A stretch of 64,000 nucleotides of DNA from contig NZ_JAMHIW010000006.1 of NCBI RefSeq assembly GCF_023896955.1, forward strand, positions 186,001 to 250,000, given 5' to 3'. Positions 8,392 through 15,895 of this stretch are shown here, piece after piece. Position 1 is the stretch's first letter. Every line of letters starts with the position of its first letter. The notes beneath the pieces were generated by a model that was not told the origin of the DNA, made no database searches, and worked only from the letters and a program-made list of their open reading frames with translations. Both the position numbers and the translations under genes were made by a program. The stretch comes from Micromonospora sp. RHAY321 (GTDB taxonomy: Bacteria; Actinomycetota; Actinomycetes; Mycobacteriales; Micromonosporaceae).

Positions 8392-9074
8392 CGGGCGCCC
8401 CGCGCGGCCCAGGGGGTGATCAGGCGGCCGACCAGGACCAGCAGCAGGTCCAGCAGCACGGCGAGCGCCACACAGAGCACGGTGCCGGTCATGATCTCCG
8501 CCTTGTAGAGGTTGTTCTGGAACCCCGCGAAGATCAGCTGCCCGAGACCGCCGTGCCCGACCAGCACCCCCACGGTGACCAGCGCCACCGTCGACACGGT
8601 GGCCAGTCGCAGCCCGGTCAGGATGCCCGGGATCGCCAACGGCAGGTCGATCCGGAACAGTCGTCCCCACCGCCCGTAGCCCATGCCCTCGGCGGCCTCA
8701 CTGACCTCCGGCGGCACCTGGTTGAGCCCGGCCACCACGTTGCGGACGATCAGCAGCAGCGCGTACAGGACCAGTCCGACCAGCACGGTGGTGGCACCGG
8801 TGCCCAGGTATGGCGCGATGAACGCGAACAGGGCCAGCGACGGGATGGTGTAGATCACGCCGGTGACGCCGAGGATCGGGCCGGCCAGCGGGCGGAACCA
8901 GTACGCGACCACGGACAACGGCAGAGCGACCAGTGCCGCGATCAGCACCGCGCGCCCGGTGAGGGAGGCGTGTTCACGCACGGCGGCGAGGATCGTGTCA
9001 GAGTTGTCCCGCACGTACTGCCAGGAGAACCAGGGGTTTCCCGGGTCGGCCCGGTAGCTCAGGCGGAAGGACAT
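8388..9074 (-). CDS. Osmoprotectant ABC transporter permease (first)
   Basis: A 228-aa permease starting MSFRLSYRADPGNPWFSWQY, with about five or six transmembrane segments and an EAA loop (SEAAEGMGYGRWGRLFRIDLP). An in-frame TAA at 9084-9086 rules out any start further upstream, so ATG 9074 is the earliest possible start. The divergent ATPase gene begins at 9077, leaving only 2 nt between the two start codons. No close ribosome-binding site is visible for this gene, and any promoter must lie inside the ATPase coding region. Confidence 0.88.
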   Translation of the reverse strand: MSFRLSYRADPGNPWFSWQYVRDNSDTILAAVREHASLTGRAVLIAALVALPLSVVAYWFRPLAGPILGVTGVIYTIPSLALFAFIAPYLGTGATTVLVGLVLYALLLIVRNVVAGLNQVPPEVSEAAEGMGYGRWGRLFRIDLPLAIPGILTGLRLATVSTVALVTVGVLVGHGGLGQLIFAGFQNNLYKAEIMTGTVLCVALAVLLDLLLVLVGRLITPWAARGAR

Positions 9075-9076
9075 AC

Positions 9077-10081
9077 GTGGACGTTACCCCGGAGGCCTCC
9101 GGCGTGGCCGAGAGCGCTCGCGCCGCGTCGATCTCCCTGCAGGGCATCCAGAAGCGCTACCCGAACGGCACCGAGGCCGTCCGGGACCTCAGTCTGGAGG
9201 TCAAGGCCGGCGAGCTGGTGGTGCTGATCGGGCCGTCCGGCTGCGGCAAGTCGACCGTGCTCCGCATGATCAACCGGCTCATCGAGCCCACCGCCGGGCG
9301 GATCATGCTCGGCGACGAGGACGTCACCGACGTCGACCCGGTGCGGTTGCGCCGACGGATCGGCTACGTGATCCAGAACGTGGGGCTCTTTCCACACCAG
9401 ACCGTCCGGGCGAACGTGGCCACGGTGCCCGGGCTGCTCGGCTGGTCCCGCAGTCAGATCCGGACCCGGGTCGACGAACTGCTCGACCTGGTCGGCCTCG
9501 ACCCCGCCCAGTTCGGCCGCCGCTACCCGCACGAGCTGTCGGGCGGGCAGCGGCAGCGCGTCGGGGTGGCCCGCGCCCTCGCCGCCGACCCGGTGGTGCT
9601 GCTGATGGACGAGCCGTTCTCGGCCGTCGACCCGATCGTCCGGGCCCGTCTTCAGGAGGAGTTCCTCCGCCTCCAGGCCGAGGTCCGCAAGACGATCGTG
9701 CTGGTCACCCACGACCTCGACGAGGCGGTCCGGCTCGGTGACCGGATCGCCGTGCTCTCGCAGGGCGGGCACCTGGAGCAGTACGACACGCCGGCAGCCC
9801 TGCTCGGCGACCCCGCCACCCCGTTCGTACGCGAGTTCGTCGGGGCCGACCGGGGCATCCGCCGGCTTGCGGTCACCCCCCTGGACCGGGAGGCGCTGGA
9901 CCCGGTGCCCGGCGACGCCGCGGCGGACCTGCCCACCGTCGGACTGGACGGTTCCGCGTACGACGCGCTGGCGGTGCTGCTCACCTCGGGACAGGACCGG
10001 CTCGTGGTGACCGACGAGGGCCGGCCGGTGGGAGCGCTCAGCCGACAGCGCCTCCTCGACCTCGGCCGCCCGGCGAACTGA
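9077..10081 (+). CDS. Osmoprotectant ABC transporter ATP-binding protein with C-terminal CBS-like segment
   Basis: A 334-aa ATPase of the OpuAA/ProV type. Walker A is GPSGCGKST (52-60), the signature is LSGGQRQR (154-161), Walker B is VVLLMDEPF and the switch histidine lies in LVTHDLDEA. The last ~70 residues (AYDALAVLLTSGQDRLVVTD) resemble one CBS motif, the part that senses ionic strength in OpuA-type transporters. The GTG start at 9077 has a strong GGAAGGA site 6 nt upstream, inside the divergent permease gene. It is transcribed away from its permeases. Confidence 0.92.
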   Translation: MDVTPEASGVAESARAASISLQGIQKRYPNGTEAVRDLSLEVKAGELVVLIGPSGCGKSTVLRMINRLIEPTAGRIMLGDEDVTDVDPVRLRRRIGYVIQNVGLFPHQTVRANVATVPGLLGWSRSQIRTRVDELLDLVGLDPAQFGRRYPHELSGGQRQRVGVARALAADPVVLLMDEPFSAVDPIVRARLQEEFLRLQAEVRKTIVLVTHDLDEAVRLGDRIAVLSQGGHLEQYDTPAALLGDPATPFVREFVGADRGIRRLAVTPLDREALDPVPGDAAADLPTVGLDGSAYDALAVLLTSGQDRLVVTDEGRPVGALSRQRLLDLGRPAN

Positions 10082-10092
10082 CCGGGCCGACC

Positions 10093-10164
10093 CCGCTCGG
10101 GCGGCCTGCACGGTGTCCGGCCGAGCGGTCAGGCCGGTGCGTCCGGCCGGGTCACGCCCGGCCG
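10093..10164. terminator. Possible bidirectional terminator region (two hairpins)
   Basis: Between the convergent ATPase gene and a small membrane protein gene there are two GC hairpins. CCGCTCGG (10093-10100) pairs with CCGAGCGG (10121-10128), and CGGCCGGG (10144-10151) pairs with CCCGGCCG (10157-10164). The second hairpin has the minus-strand stop codon in its 5-nt loop. There is no T-tract. Confidence 0.35.
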
Positions 10165-10652
10165 CCGAGGCTGGCGGTGCCGATGATCCACCCGGAGAGG
10201 AAGCCGTAGCCGGCGCCCTCGCTGGCCCCCCGCAACGCCGCCAGCAGCGACGGCTCCGGGCCAAGTAGCGCCGCCAGTACGGCGGCCAGCCCGCCGGCCA
10301 GCACGTACGCGGCCCAGCCGGAGAAGAACTGGCTGACCGAGCCGGGCACCCGGGCCACCTGGGCGGCGGGCAGCAGGTACAGCAGGGCCACCGCGAGGAC
10401 CACCAGCAGGACCGCCCGCACGTCGGCGGCGAACAACCCGCCGGGCTGCCCGTCCGCGTCCAGCCGCCAGGCCGGCCAGGCGAGCACCCGCAGGTAGAAG
10501 GCGACGCCCGACTCCGGGTCCGTCTGGGTGCCGGCCCACCGGGTGTACAGCGGGCTGCCACACAGGCCGACCAGAAACAGAACGGCGAGGGCGCCGGTGC
10601 CGGCGGCCGTCCCGTAGCGGCTGACCGGGCCGGTGCGGTGGAAGAGTGCCAT
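10152..10652 (-). CDS. Uncharacterised small membrane protein (about four TM segments)
   Basis: A 166-aa hydrophobic protein starting MALFHRTGPVSRYG. It has membrane segments near residues 14-32, 70-88, 95-120 and 140-160, and a polar loop TRWAGTQTDPESG. ATG 10652 was chosen because earlier codons in the frame give low-complexity sequence. I do not recognise the family. It follows a 102-aa gene on the same strand by 56 nt. Confidence 0.55.
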   Translation of the reverse strand: MALFHRTGPVSRYGTAAGTGALAVLFLVGLCGSPLYTRWAGTQTDPESGVAFYLRVLAWPAWRLDADGQPGGLFAADVRAVLLVVLAVALLYLLPAAQVARVPGSVSQFFSGWAAYVLAGGLAAVLAALLGPEPSLLAALRGASEGAGYGFLSGWIIGTASLGGRA

Positions 10653-10708
10653 GATCCGCCCAGTGCCCGACCCGGCCGACCGGGCAAACCTGGGCTGCCC
10701 CGACCGGC

Positions 10709-11017
10709 TCAGTGCTTCAGCAGGTAGTCGATGAAGGCTGCCCGCAGCAGTGGCGCCGACTCCTCGTAACCGTGACCCGTCAGCTCCCGCCACAGCGCGG
10801 CGGCCTCGTCGATCGTCGGGCCGATCGAGTTGGGCGCGCCGTCCAGGACCGTCGCCTCGTCCGCGTTCGGCAGACGCCGCAGCACCGACCAGAAGAAGCC
10901 CACGTCGCGGTGCTCCCGGGCCCGGGCGAACGCCCGCTCCCGCAGCTCCTCGGTGGACAGCAGGTCGAGCTCCTGGAACGAGGCTCCGCCGGGGGTGGCG
11001 GCAGGTGTGTCGGTCAT
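10709..11017 (-). CDS. Conserved hypothetical protein, 102 aa
   Basis: A small soluble protein starting MTDTPAATPGGASFQELDLL, acidic and helical, with SVLRRLPNADEATVLDGAP and ending FIDYLLKH. I do not recognise a domain. The start ATG at 11017 comes just before the compositionally normal part; longer frames upstream are shadows of the neighbouring membrane protein gene. The regular acidic/basic composition and frame-specific GC use suggest a real gene. Confidence 0.6.
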   Translation of the reverse strand: MTDTPAATPGGASFQELDLLSTEELRERAFARAREHRDVGFFWSVLRRLPNADEATVLDGAPNSIGPTIDEAAALWRELTGHGYEESAPLLRAAFIDYLLKH

Positions 11018-11069
11018 GCCGCCGAGCCTAACCGTCGAGATCAGCTCCGGCTCGCGGACGCGACACGGC

Positions 11070-12284
11070 TCACCGGTCATCGGCGTCCCACCGGCGCGGG
11101 CTGTCCTCCCAGCGCGGATCCCGCCACGGATCGACCTGCTGGGGCGCGGCGGGCGTCGGCAGCGTAGGGGGCCAGTTGTCGACCGGCTGCGACAGCGGCA
11201 CGGTCCAGCCCGTGCTGATCGTGCCGTCGCCGACCGGTTCCGGCCTGTCGGTGCTGCCCGGCCGGGGCCGCCCGAACGTCTCGACCAGTCGGGTGACCAG
11301 CAGCCCGACGCCGAGCGCCACACCGCCGACCGTCCAGGTGTCCACCGTCCAACCGCGCGCCCGCGCGTACGCCTGGAAGACGGCGACCAGGCCGACCGCC
11401 AGCAGGGTCCCGAACACACCGCCCCGGCGGCCGAACGCGCTGGTGCCGCCGAGCAGGGCCACCCCGATCGCCAGCACGGTCCAGTCCAGCCCGGACGTCG
11501 GCGCGACCGGCCCGGGGCCGTTGGCGGCGAGCAGCACTCCGGCGAGAGCGGCCAGCACGGTCGAGCCGATCAGCGCGACGGCGGTGACCACGGCGGCCAC
11601 CACTCCCCGGCGGCGGGCCGGATCCGTGACCGGCCGGTACCGGCCGACCAGCCGACGGATCGCCCGGATCGCGCCGAACAGCCCTCCGAGGACCGCGACC
11701 GCCGCGAACCCGGCGAAGAGGTAGCCGGCGCTACGCCCCGGGTCGTAGTCGCCCTGCACCAGCACGGGCGCCGACCGGCGTTCGATGTACACCACCACGC
11801 CGGCGGCGCCGGCCAGGCTGGCGGCCCAGCCGGGCACGTGCAGCACCACCACGGCCAGCGCCAGCGCCAGCCCGCCCAGCGCGGCGACCGCGATGGCCGG
11901 GCCCACGGAATCCCGCAGGCCCTGGTCGCCCTGCTCCGCGTAGTGCAGTGCGGCGGCGACCGCGATCGGCCCGACGGCCAGGTTCGGGGCGGCGGTGCGC
12001 AGGCTCAGCCCGGCGGCGAGAGCGAGCAACCCCAGCCCGACCGCACCGACCAGCAGCGTGCGCAGGCCCGCGCCGCGCAGCGCGGCCGGGTCGGCCCGCC
12101 AGAGCAGCCAGCCCAGGACGGCGAGACCGACCAGCAGCAGGATCTCCCAGAACACGTGCACGCCGACCCGGTCCCGGCCGGGCTCGCCGTGGGTGGGGTC
12201 GTCGAAGACGTTCTCCAGAACGGCGGCGGGCACCCCGGACGAGGGCTCCGCCGACCGGTCCCGGCCCGTTTCTTCGTACGCCAT
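11070..12284 (-). CDS. Polytopic membrane protein resembling sugar ABC permeases
   Basis: A 404-aa protein with about 9-10 hydrophobic segments. The stretch LLGGTSAFGRRGGVFGTLLA resembles the conserved region of RbsC-type (BPD_transp_2) permeases, but no ATPase or binding protein is nearby, so it may have been recruited to another role. The last ~70 residues are Pro/Trp/Asp-rich and probably cytosolic (PTLPTPAAPQQVDPW). ATG 12284 precedes an acidic cytosolic leader (MAYEETGRDRSAEPSSGVPA). Confidence 0.6.
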   Translation of the reverse strand: MAYEETGRDRSAEPSSGVPAAVLENVFDDPTHGEPGRDRVGVHVFWEILLLVGLAVLGWLLWRADPAALRGAGLRTLLVGAVGLGLLALAAGLSLRTAAPNLAVGPIAVAAALHYAEQGDQGLRDSVGPAIAVAALGGLALALAVVVLHVPGWAASLAGAAGVVVYIERRSAPVLVQGDYDPGRSAGYLFAGFAAVAVLGGLFGAIRAIRRLVGRYRPVTDPARRRGVVAAVVTAVALIGSTVLAALAGVLLAANGPGPVAPTSGLDWTVLAIGVALLGGTSAFGRRGGVFGTLLAVGLVAVFQAYARARGWTVDTWTVGGVALGVGLLVTRLVETFGRPRPGSTDRPEPVGDGTISTGWTVPLSQPVDNWPPTLPTPAAPQQVDPWRDPRWEDSPRRWDADDR

Positions 12285-12403
12285 GACGCTGCCTCCCCGC
12301 TGGCCGGCCCTCCCCGGTCCCGCGCGCGGACGGACCGGGGGCGGCCGTTGCTCTCCGGTCGCAGGCACCGTACCCGCGCCCGGAGCCGGGCGTAACCCCC
12401 TGC

Positions 12404-12943
12404 TCAGCGCTGGCCGGGGCGGCTCTCCCGCTGGTCGGGCTCGCGCTCGTCGTCCGGGCGCTCCGGCACCCGGCAGGAACGCTCCAGCCAGAGTGCGGCG
12501 CCGACCAGCGCCAGTGAGGCGAGCAGGCCAGCGCCGGCGGCCGGACGATCCTCCGTGGCGGCCCGGGTGGTCTCGACGAAGAGCCAGCCGGTGAGCCCCG
12601 CGTAGAAGCCGGCGAAGATGGACGCGGCCAGCGCCGACGCCTTGGCGAGCACCACGAACCGGGCCACCATCAGCGGGTTCACCGGATCCCGGCCGGGCTT
12701 GCGCTCGATGCGGCCCCGCGTGTTGACCGCCGCGTACCCCTCCAGCACGGCGAGCCCGGCCAGCGTCACCACCGGCAGCCAGGGCAGCCGGGGGATGCCG
12801 CTGTAGTAGAGGGTGCTGATCAGCAGCCACGCCACCGCCGCCGCGGCCAGGGCGGCCACGACCAGAGTGGAGATGCGGGTGGGGCCCATCCGTGACCGGT
12901 CCGGGCCCGGCCCGCCCGGTGGTGGGGACTTCGCCTGCGTCAT
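12404..12943 (-). CDS. DUF3180 membrane protein
   Basis: A 179-aa protein with four membrane segments and the family-like stretch DPVNPLMVARFVVLAKASAL. DUF3180 genes typically follow folK in actinobacteria, as here (20 nt after folK), but no function is known. The C-terminus is short and charged (PERPDDEREPDQRESRPGQR). Position suggests co-transcription with folP-folB-folK. Confidence 0.8.
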   Translation of the reverse strand: MTQAKSPPPGGPGPDRSRMGPTRISTLVVAALAAAAVAWLLISTLYYSGIPRLPWLPVVTLAGLAVLEGYAAVNTRGRIERKPGRDPVNPLMVARFVVLAKASALAASIFAGFYAGLTGWLFVETTRAATEDRPAAGAGLLASLALVGAALWLERSCRVPERPDDEREPDQRESRPGQR

Positions 12944-12962
12944 GCCGGCCGGCTCCGCTCGG

Positions 12963-13490
12963 TCATGCCGTCGACTCTAACGCCAACTCCGGCCGGGGAC
13001 GCAGATCCAGCGCGTCCTGGGCCGCCGGGCCGGTGGTGAGCAGGTCGGTCAGCCAGCCGTGCCCGGGCAGCCGCCCGTACGGCTGGATGTCGATCCACGG
13101 CCGCAGCACGAAGGCGCGCAGGTGCGCCCGGGGGTGCGGCAGGGTCAGCTCGGGATCGTCGCTGAGCACCGGCTCGTCGTCGTCACCCCAGACCGCGATC
13201 ACATCCACGTCGAGGGTGCGTGGCCCGAACCGCCGCTGTGGGTCACGGACCCGGCCGGCAGCGTGCTCCGCGGCCCGCGCCCGCTCCAGCCAGTCGCGCG
13301 GGGCGGCGGCGTCGTCCTGTGCCAGCAACACCGCGTTGAGGTACGCGGGCTGGTCGGCGTCGCCCCACGGTGGAGTCTCGTACACCCCGGACAGCACCAG
13401 CACGCTGTCGCCGAGCGTGGCGACGGCCGTGCGCAGATGGCCCAGCCGGTCGCCCAGGTTGCTGCCGAGCGACAGCACGGCCCTGGTCAC
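12963..13490 (-). CDS. folK: 2-amino-4-hydroxy-6-hydroxymethyldihydropteridine pyrophosphokinase
   Basis: HPPK transfers pyrophosphate from ATP to 6-hydroxymethyl-dihydropterin in folate synthesis. The 175-aa product starts with SLGSNLGDR and carries the signature RRFGPRTLDVDVI with the metal-binding aspartates. Later comes TLPHPRAHLRAFVL, also typical. The GTG start at 13490 overlaps the folB stop (GTGA), which indicates translational coupling. Confidence 0.95.
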   Translation of the reverse strand: MTRAVLSLGSNLGDRLGHLRTAVATLGDSVLVLSGVYETPPWGDADQPAYLNAVLLAQDDAAAPRDWLERARAAEHAAGRVRDPQRRFGPRTLDVDVIAVWGDDDEPVLSDDPELTLPHPRAHLRAFVLRPWIDIQPYGRLPGHGWLTDLLTTGPAAQDALDLRPRPELALESTA

Positions 13491-13852
13491 CGGGCACGCG
13501 CCCGGGTCATGGTGACGGCGACGTCGGTGAACGTGTGCGGCACCGGGGCCTCCGGCTTGTGCACGGTGATCGTGGCGGTGTCGACCCGCTCGTCGGCCAG
13601 GCAGACCGTGAGCAGCCGGTCCGCGAGGGTCTCGATCAGGTTCACCGGCTCACCGGTCACCACCGCGACCAGGCGTTCGGCCAACTCGCCGTAGTGGACG
13701 GTGGCGGTGACGTCGTCGCTGGCGGCGGCCGGGGCGAGGTCCAGTTCGAGGGTCGCGTCGACCACGAAGTCCTGCCCCTGGGCGCGTTCGAAGTCGTACA
13801 CCCCGTGCCGGCCGCGGGCCCGCAGGCCGGTGAGCTGGATCCGGTCGGTCAT
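13487..13852 (-). CDS. folB: Dihydroneopterin aldolase
   Basis: Converts 7,8-dihydroneopterin to 6-hydroxymethyl-dihydropterin and glycolaldehyde. The 121-aa product has the usual length, with GLRARGRHGVYDFERAQGQ and the conserved NLIETLADRL and ITVHKPEAPVP. ATG 13852 begins MTDRIQLTGLRARG, the family N-terminus; longer frames overlap folP. It lies between folP and folK in one operon. Confidence 0.95.
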   Translation of the reverse strand: MTDRIQLTGLRARGRHGVYDFERAQGQDFVVDATLELDLAPAAASDDVTATVHYGELAERLVAVVTGEPVNLIETLADRLLTVCLADERVDTATITVHKPEAPVPHTFTDVAVTMTRARAR

Positions 13853-13925
13853 CGCATCCCCTCTCGCCGGTCGGCCACCCGACCGGTCGCTGCCGCAGCC
13901 GTCGGGCGCACCCGACGTGGGCCGG

Positions 13926-14795
13926 TCATTCGGGCCGCCCCGGGCCGACCCGCGTCGGGGCCAGCCGCGGACGCCCGGTGGCGACCCACACGGCGAGCGC
14001 GTCGGCGGTGGCGCGCACGTCGTGCACGCGTACCCCCCAGGCGCCTGCCGCCACGGCCAGCACGCTGGTGGAGACGGTGGCCGCCTCCCGCTGCGCGGTG
14101 GGCCGCGGCGTGCCGTCCGGGCCGGCGAGCAGCCGTCCGAGATAGGACTTGCGGCTGGCCCCGAAGAGCAGCGGGTACCCCAGGTCCAGCAGCTCCGGCA
14201 GGCGGGCGCTGAGTTCCCAGTTGTGTGCGGCCGTCTTGGCGAAACCGAGGCCGGGGTCGACGATGATGCGGTCGGCCGCCACACCGGCGGCCAGCGCCGC
14301 GTCGATCCGCTGTGCCAGCTCGGCCCGGACGTCGGCCACCACGTCGGTGTAGCTGGCCAGCTCGCGCATCTGCCGGGAGTGACCCCGCCAGTGCATCAGC
14401 ACCCAGGGACAGCCGGCGTCGCGGACCACCCGGGCCATGTCCGGGTCGGCCAGCCCACCGGAGACGTCGTTGACCACCGCAGCGCCAGCGCCCAGGGCGG
14501 CCTCGGCGACCCGTGCCCGGCTGGTGTCGATGCTGACCCGAACCCCGGCGGCGGTCAGCTCCCGGATGACCGGCAACACACGGTCGGCCTCGGTTTCCGA
14601 GTCGATCCGCTCGGCGCCCGGACGGGTCGACTCGCCGCCGACGTCCACCAGGTGCGCCCCGGCGTCGCGCAGACGGACGCCATGTCCGACGGCAGCGTCG
14701 AGGTCGGCGTACCGTCCGCCGTCGGAGAAGGAGTCCGGCGTGACGTTGAGGACGCCCATCACCACCGGGCCCGGAGCCCGTACCAGATCGGTCAC
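13926..14795 (-). CDS. folP: Dihydropteroate synthase
   Basis: Condenses 6-hydroxymethyl-dihydropterin pyrophosphate with p-aminobenzoate; target of sulfonamides. The 289-aa product has both DHPS signatures: MGVLNVTPDSFSDGGRY, and the pterin-binding LVDVGGESTRPGAERI. FGASRKSYLGRLL holds the conserved Ser-Arg-Lys. The GTG start at 14795 gives MTDLVRAPGPVVMGVLNVTP. It heads the folP-folB-folK-DUF3180 group. folE, the usual upstream neighbour, is 12.9 kb away across the secretion-like block. Confidence 0.95.
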   Translation of the reverse strand: MTDLVRAPGPVVMGVLNVTPDSFSDGGRYADLDAAVGHGVRLRDAGAHLVDVGGESTRPGAERIDSETEADRVLPVIRELTAAGVRVSIDTSRARVAEAALGAGAAVVNDVSGGLADPDMARVVRDAGCPWVLMHWRGHSRQMRELASYTDVVADVRAELAQRIDAALAAGVAADRIIVDPGLGFAKTAAHNWELSARLPELLDLGYPLLFGASRKSYLGRLLAGPDGTPRPTAQREAATVSTSVLAVAAGAWGVRVHDVRATADALAVWVATGRPRLAPTRVGPGRPE

Positions 14796-15151
14796 GACTA
14801 GACGGTACCGGTCGCGGCGACGGCGCCCACCGACCCGGGTCGGCCCTCGCCTCACCACCTCTGACGTGCACATTGGAACAGGTGTACGATCGGTCGTCCG
14901 GGCACGATCGGGCAGTCCCGTCACGGCTTGTCGCAATCCGGGGCGGCCCGTACGCTTTGGAATTGGCCAGCATCGAGATGGCGAAGCGTGGAGGGAGGGC
15001 CGAAGCGGGGAAAATCCGCCCAAAGCTCGCCACTCTCCGTGGTGAGTAACGAACGCAGGGTCGAGAACGCTGCGCCCTGCGAGCACATTTCCCGCCAGGC
15101 TTGCCTAATGCACCGCCGCGGCACCGCCGGCCGCGCTATGGGGAGGTTCCA
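14796..15151. other. Divergent intergenic region upstream of folP and the secretion-like operon
   Basis: 356 nt without a convincing gene. It is less GC-rich than its surroundings and should hold promoters for both directions. A hairpin with arms CGCAGGG (15054-15060) and CCCTGCG (15075-15081) would lie in the leader of the plus-strand operon, and GGGAGG (15141-15146) is the ribosome-binding site of the first gene. I see no riboswitch class that I can name. Confidence 0.5.
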
Positions 15152-15466
15152 GTGATCGCCTTCGAGCTCATGGAGACGGCGTCGTCCGGCGTCGCCCACG
15201 CGCTCTCCACCCTGGCGTCGGCTCCACTCGCCGAGCCGGCACCGAAGGGGATCGACACCAACAGTGTGGTCACCTTCTTCGCCAGCAAGATCGCGCCGAT
15301 CCTGCTGGCCGTCCTGGGCGTCATCTTCATCGGCCGAGCCAGCCGGGGCGAGATCTCCAAGGTCCTGACCAGCTCCGCCATCGCCATCGTCGGGCTGGCC
15401 TTCATCGCCGGCGCGGCCACACTCTTCTTCGTCGGCGATTACCTGATCGACCTGATCTTCGAATAG
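15152..15466 (+). CDS. VirB2/TrbC-like small two-TM protein (pilin-like)
   Basis: A 104-aa protein with a Pro/Ala-rich N-terminus, two hydrophobic helices (about 45-62 and 72-93) and the short basic loop GRASRGE between them. Size, topology and place directly before VirB3- and VirB4-like genes fit the VirB2/TrbC position of type IV secretion operons. The N-terminal region lacks a clear signal peptide, so pilin function is inferred from topology and synteny. The GTG start at 15152 has GGGAGG 5 nt upstream. First gene of the plus-strand block. Confidence 0.65.
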   Translation: MIAFELMETASSGVAHALSTLASAPLAEPAPKGIDTNSVVTFFASKIAPILLAVLGVIFIGRASRGEISKVLTSSAIAIVGLAFIAGAATLFFVGDYLIDLIFE

Positions 15467-15479
15467 GCGCGGTCATCAG

Positions 15480-15842
15480 ATGCGGCTGCGCACCGACGAC
15501 GACATCTACCGGGCCCGCCTGGTCTACCTCGGGCCGCCCGGTTACACCCTTCCGGTCCATCTGCCGTACGCCCAGTACGGGCTCTTCATGCTGCTCGTCC
15601 CCCTCTACATGTTCATCCACTGGCTGTTCACGCTGAATGTCGAGCTGTTCCCCGCCTGGGAGATCGCGCTCGCCATCGTGACCACGTCGTTCATCTTCCG
15701 GCACGTCGACCCGGATCGGCCGGCGCGGGTTGTCATCCGCACCGCACTGACCGACTGGCGACGCACCCGGGAGCCGGCGATCGAGCAGCGCGACCCGCGC
15801 CTGGTCGGCAGCCGGATCAGGATTCGGGAGGAGCTGGCATGA
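15480..15842 (+). CDS. VirB3/PrgI-like small membrane protein
   Basis: A 120-aa protein with two close membrane segments (about 31-50 and 58-74) and a basic cytosolic tail (RTALTDWRRTREP). Small two-TM proteins just upstream of the VirB4 ATPase are the VirB3/TrbD/PrgI class, which anchors VirB4 at the membrane. ATG 15480 follows the pilin-like gene by 13 nt. Its stop overlaps an 18-codon ORF (ATGA) that in turn overlaps the VirB4 start. Family assignment rests on topology and position. Confidence 0.6.
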   Translation: MRLRTDDDIYRARLVYLGPPGYTLPVHLPYAQYGLFMLLVPLYMFIHWLFTLNVELFPAWEIALAIVTTSFIFRHVDPDRPARVVIRTALTDWRRTREPAIEQRDPRLVGSRIRIREELA

Positions 15843-15895
15843 CCGGGCGTACGCCGATCGGTCCGTCGCACGACGCGGGTGAGGCGGTCGCATGA
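15839..15895 (+). CDS. Possible 18-codon coupling ORF
   Basis: ATG at 15839 overlaps the VirB3-like stop (ATGA) and reads MTGRTPIGPSHDAGEAVA. Its own stop at 15893-15895 overlaps the VirB4 ATG at 15892 (ATGA). It exactly bridges the two genes, so ribosomes could pass through it. It may serve only translational coupling; a stable peptide is unproven. Confidence 0.35.
   Translation: MTGRTPIGPSHDAGEAVA

Noticed and set aside
14796..15151. c-di-AMP (ydaO-type) riboswitch ahead of a cell-wall hydrolase operon
   Set aside because: I could not find the conserved motif blocks of that class; only a short hairpin is visible.
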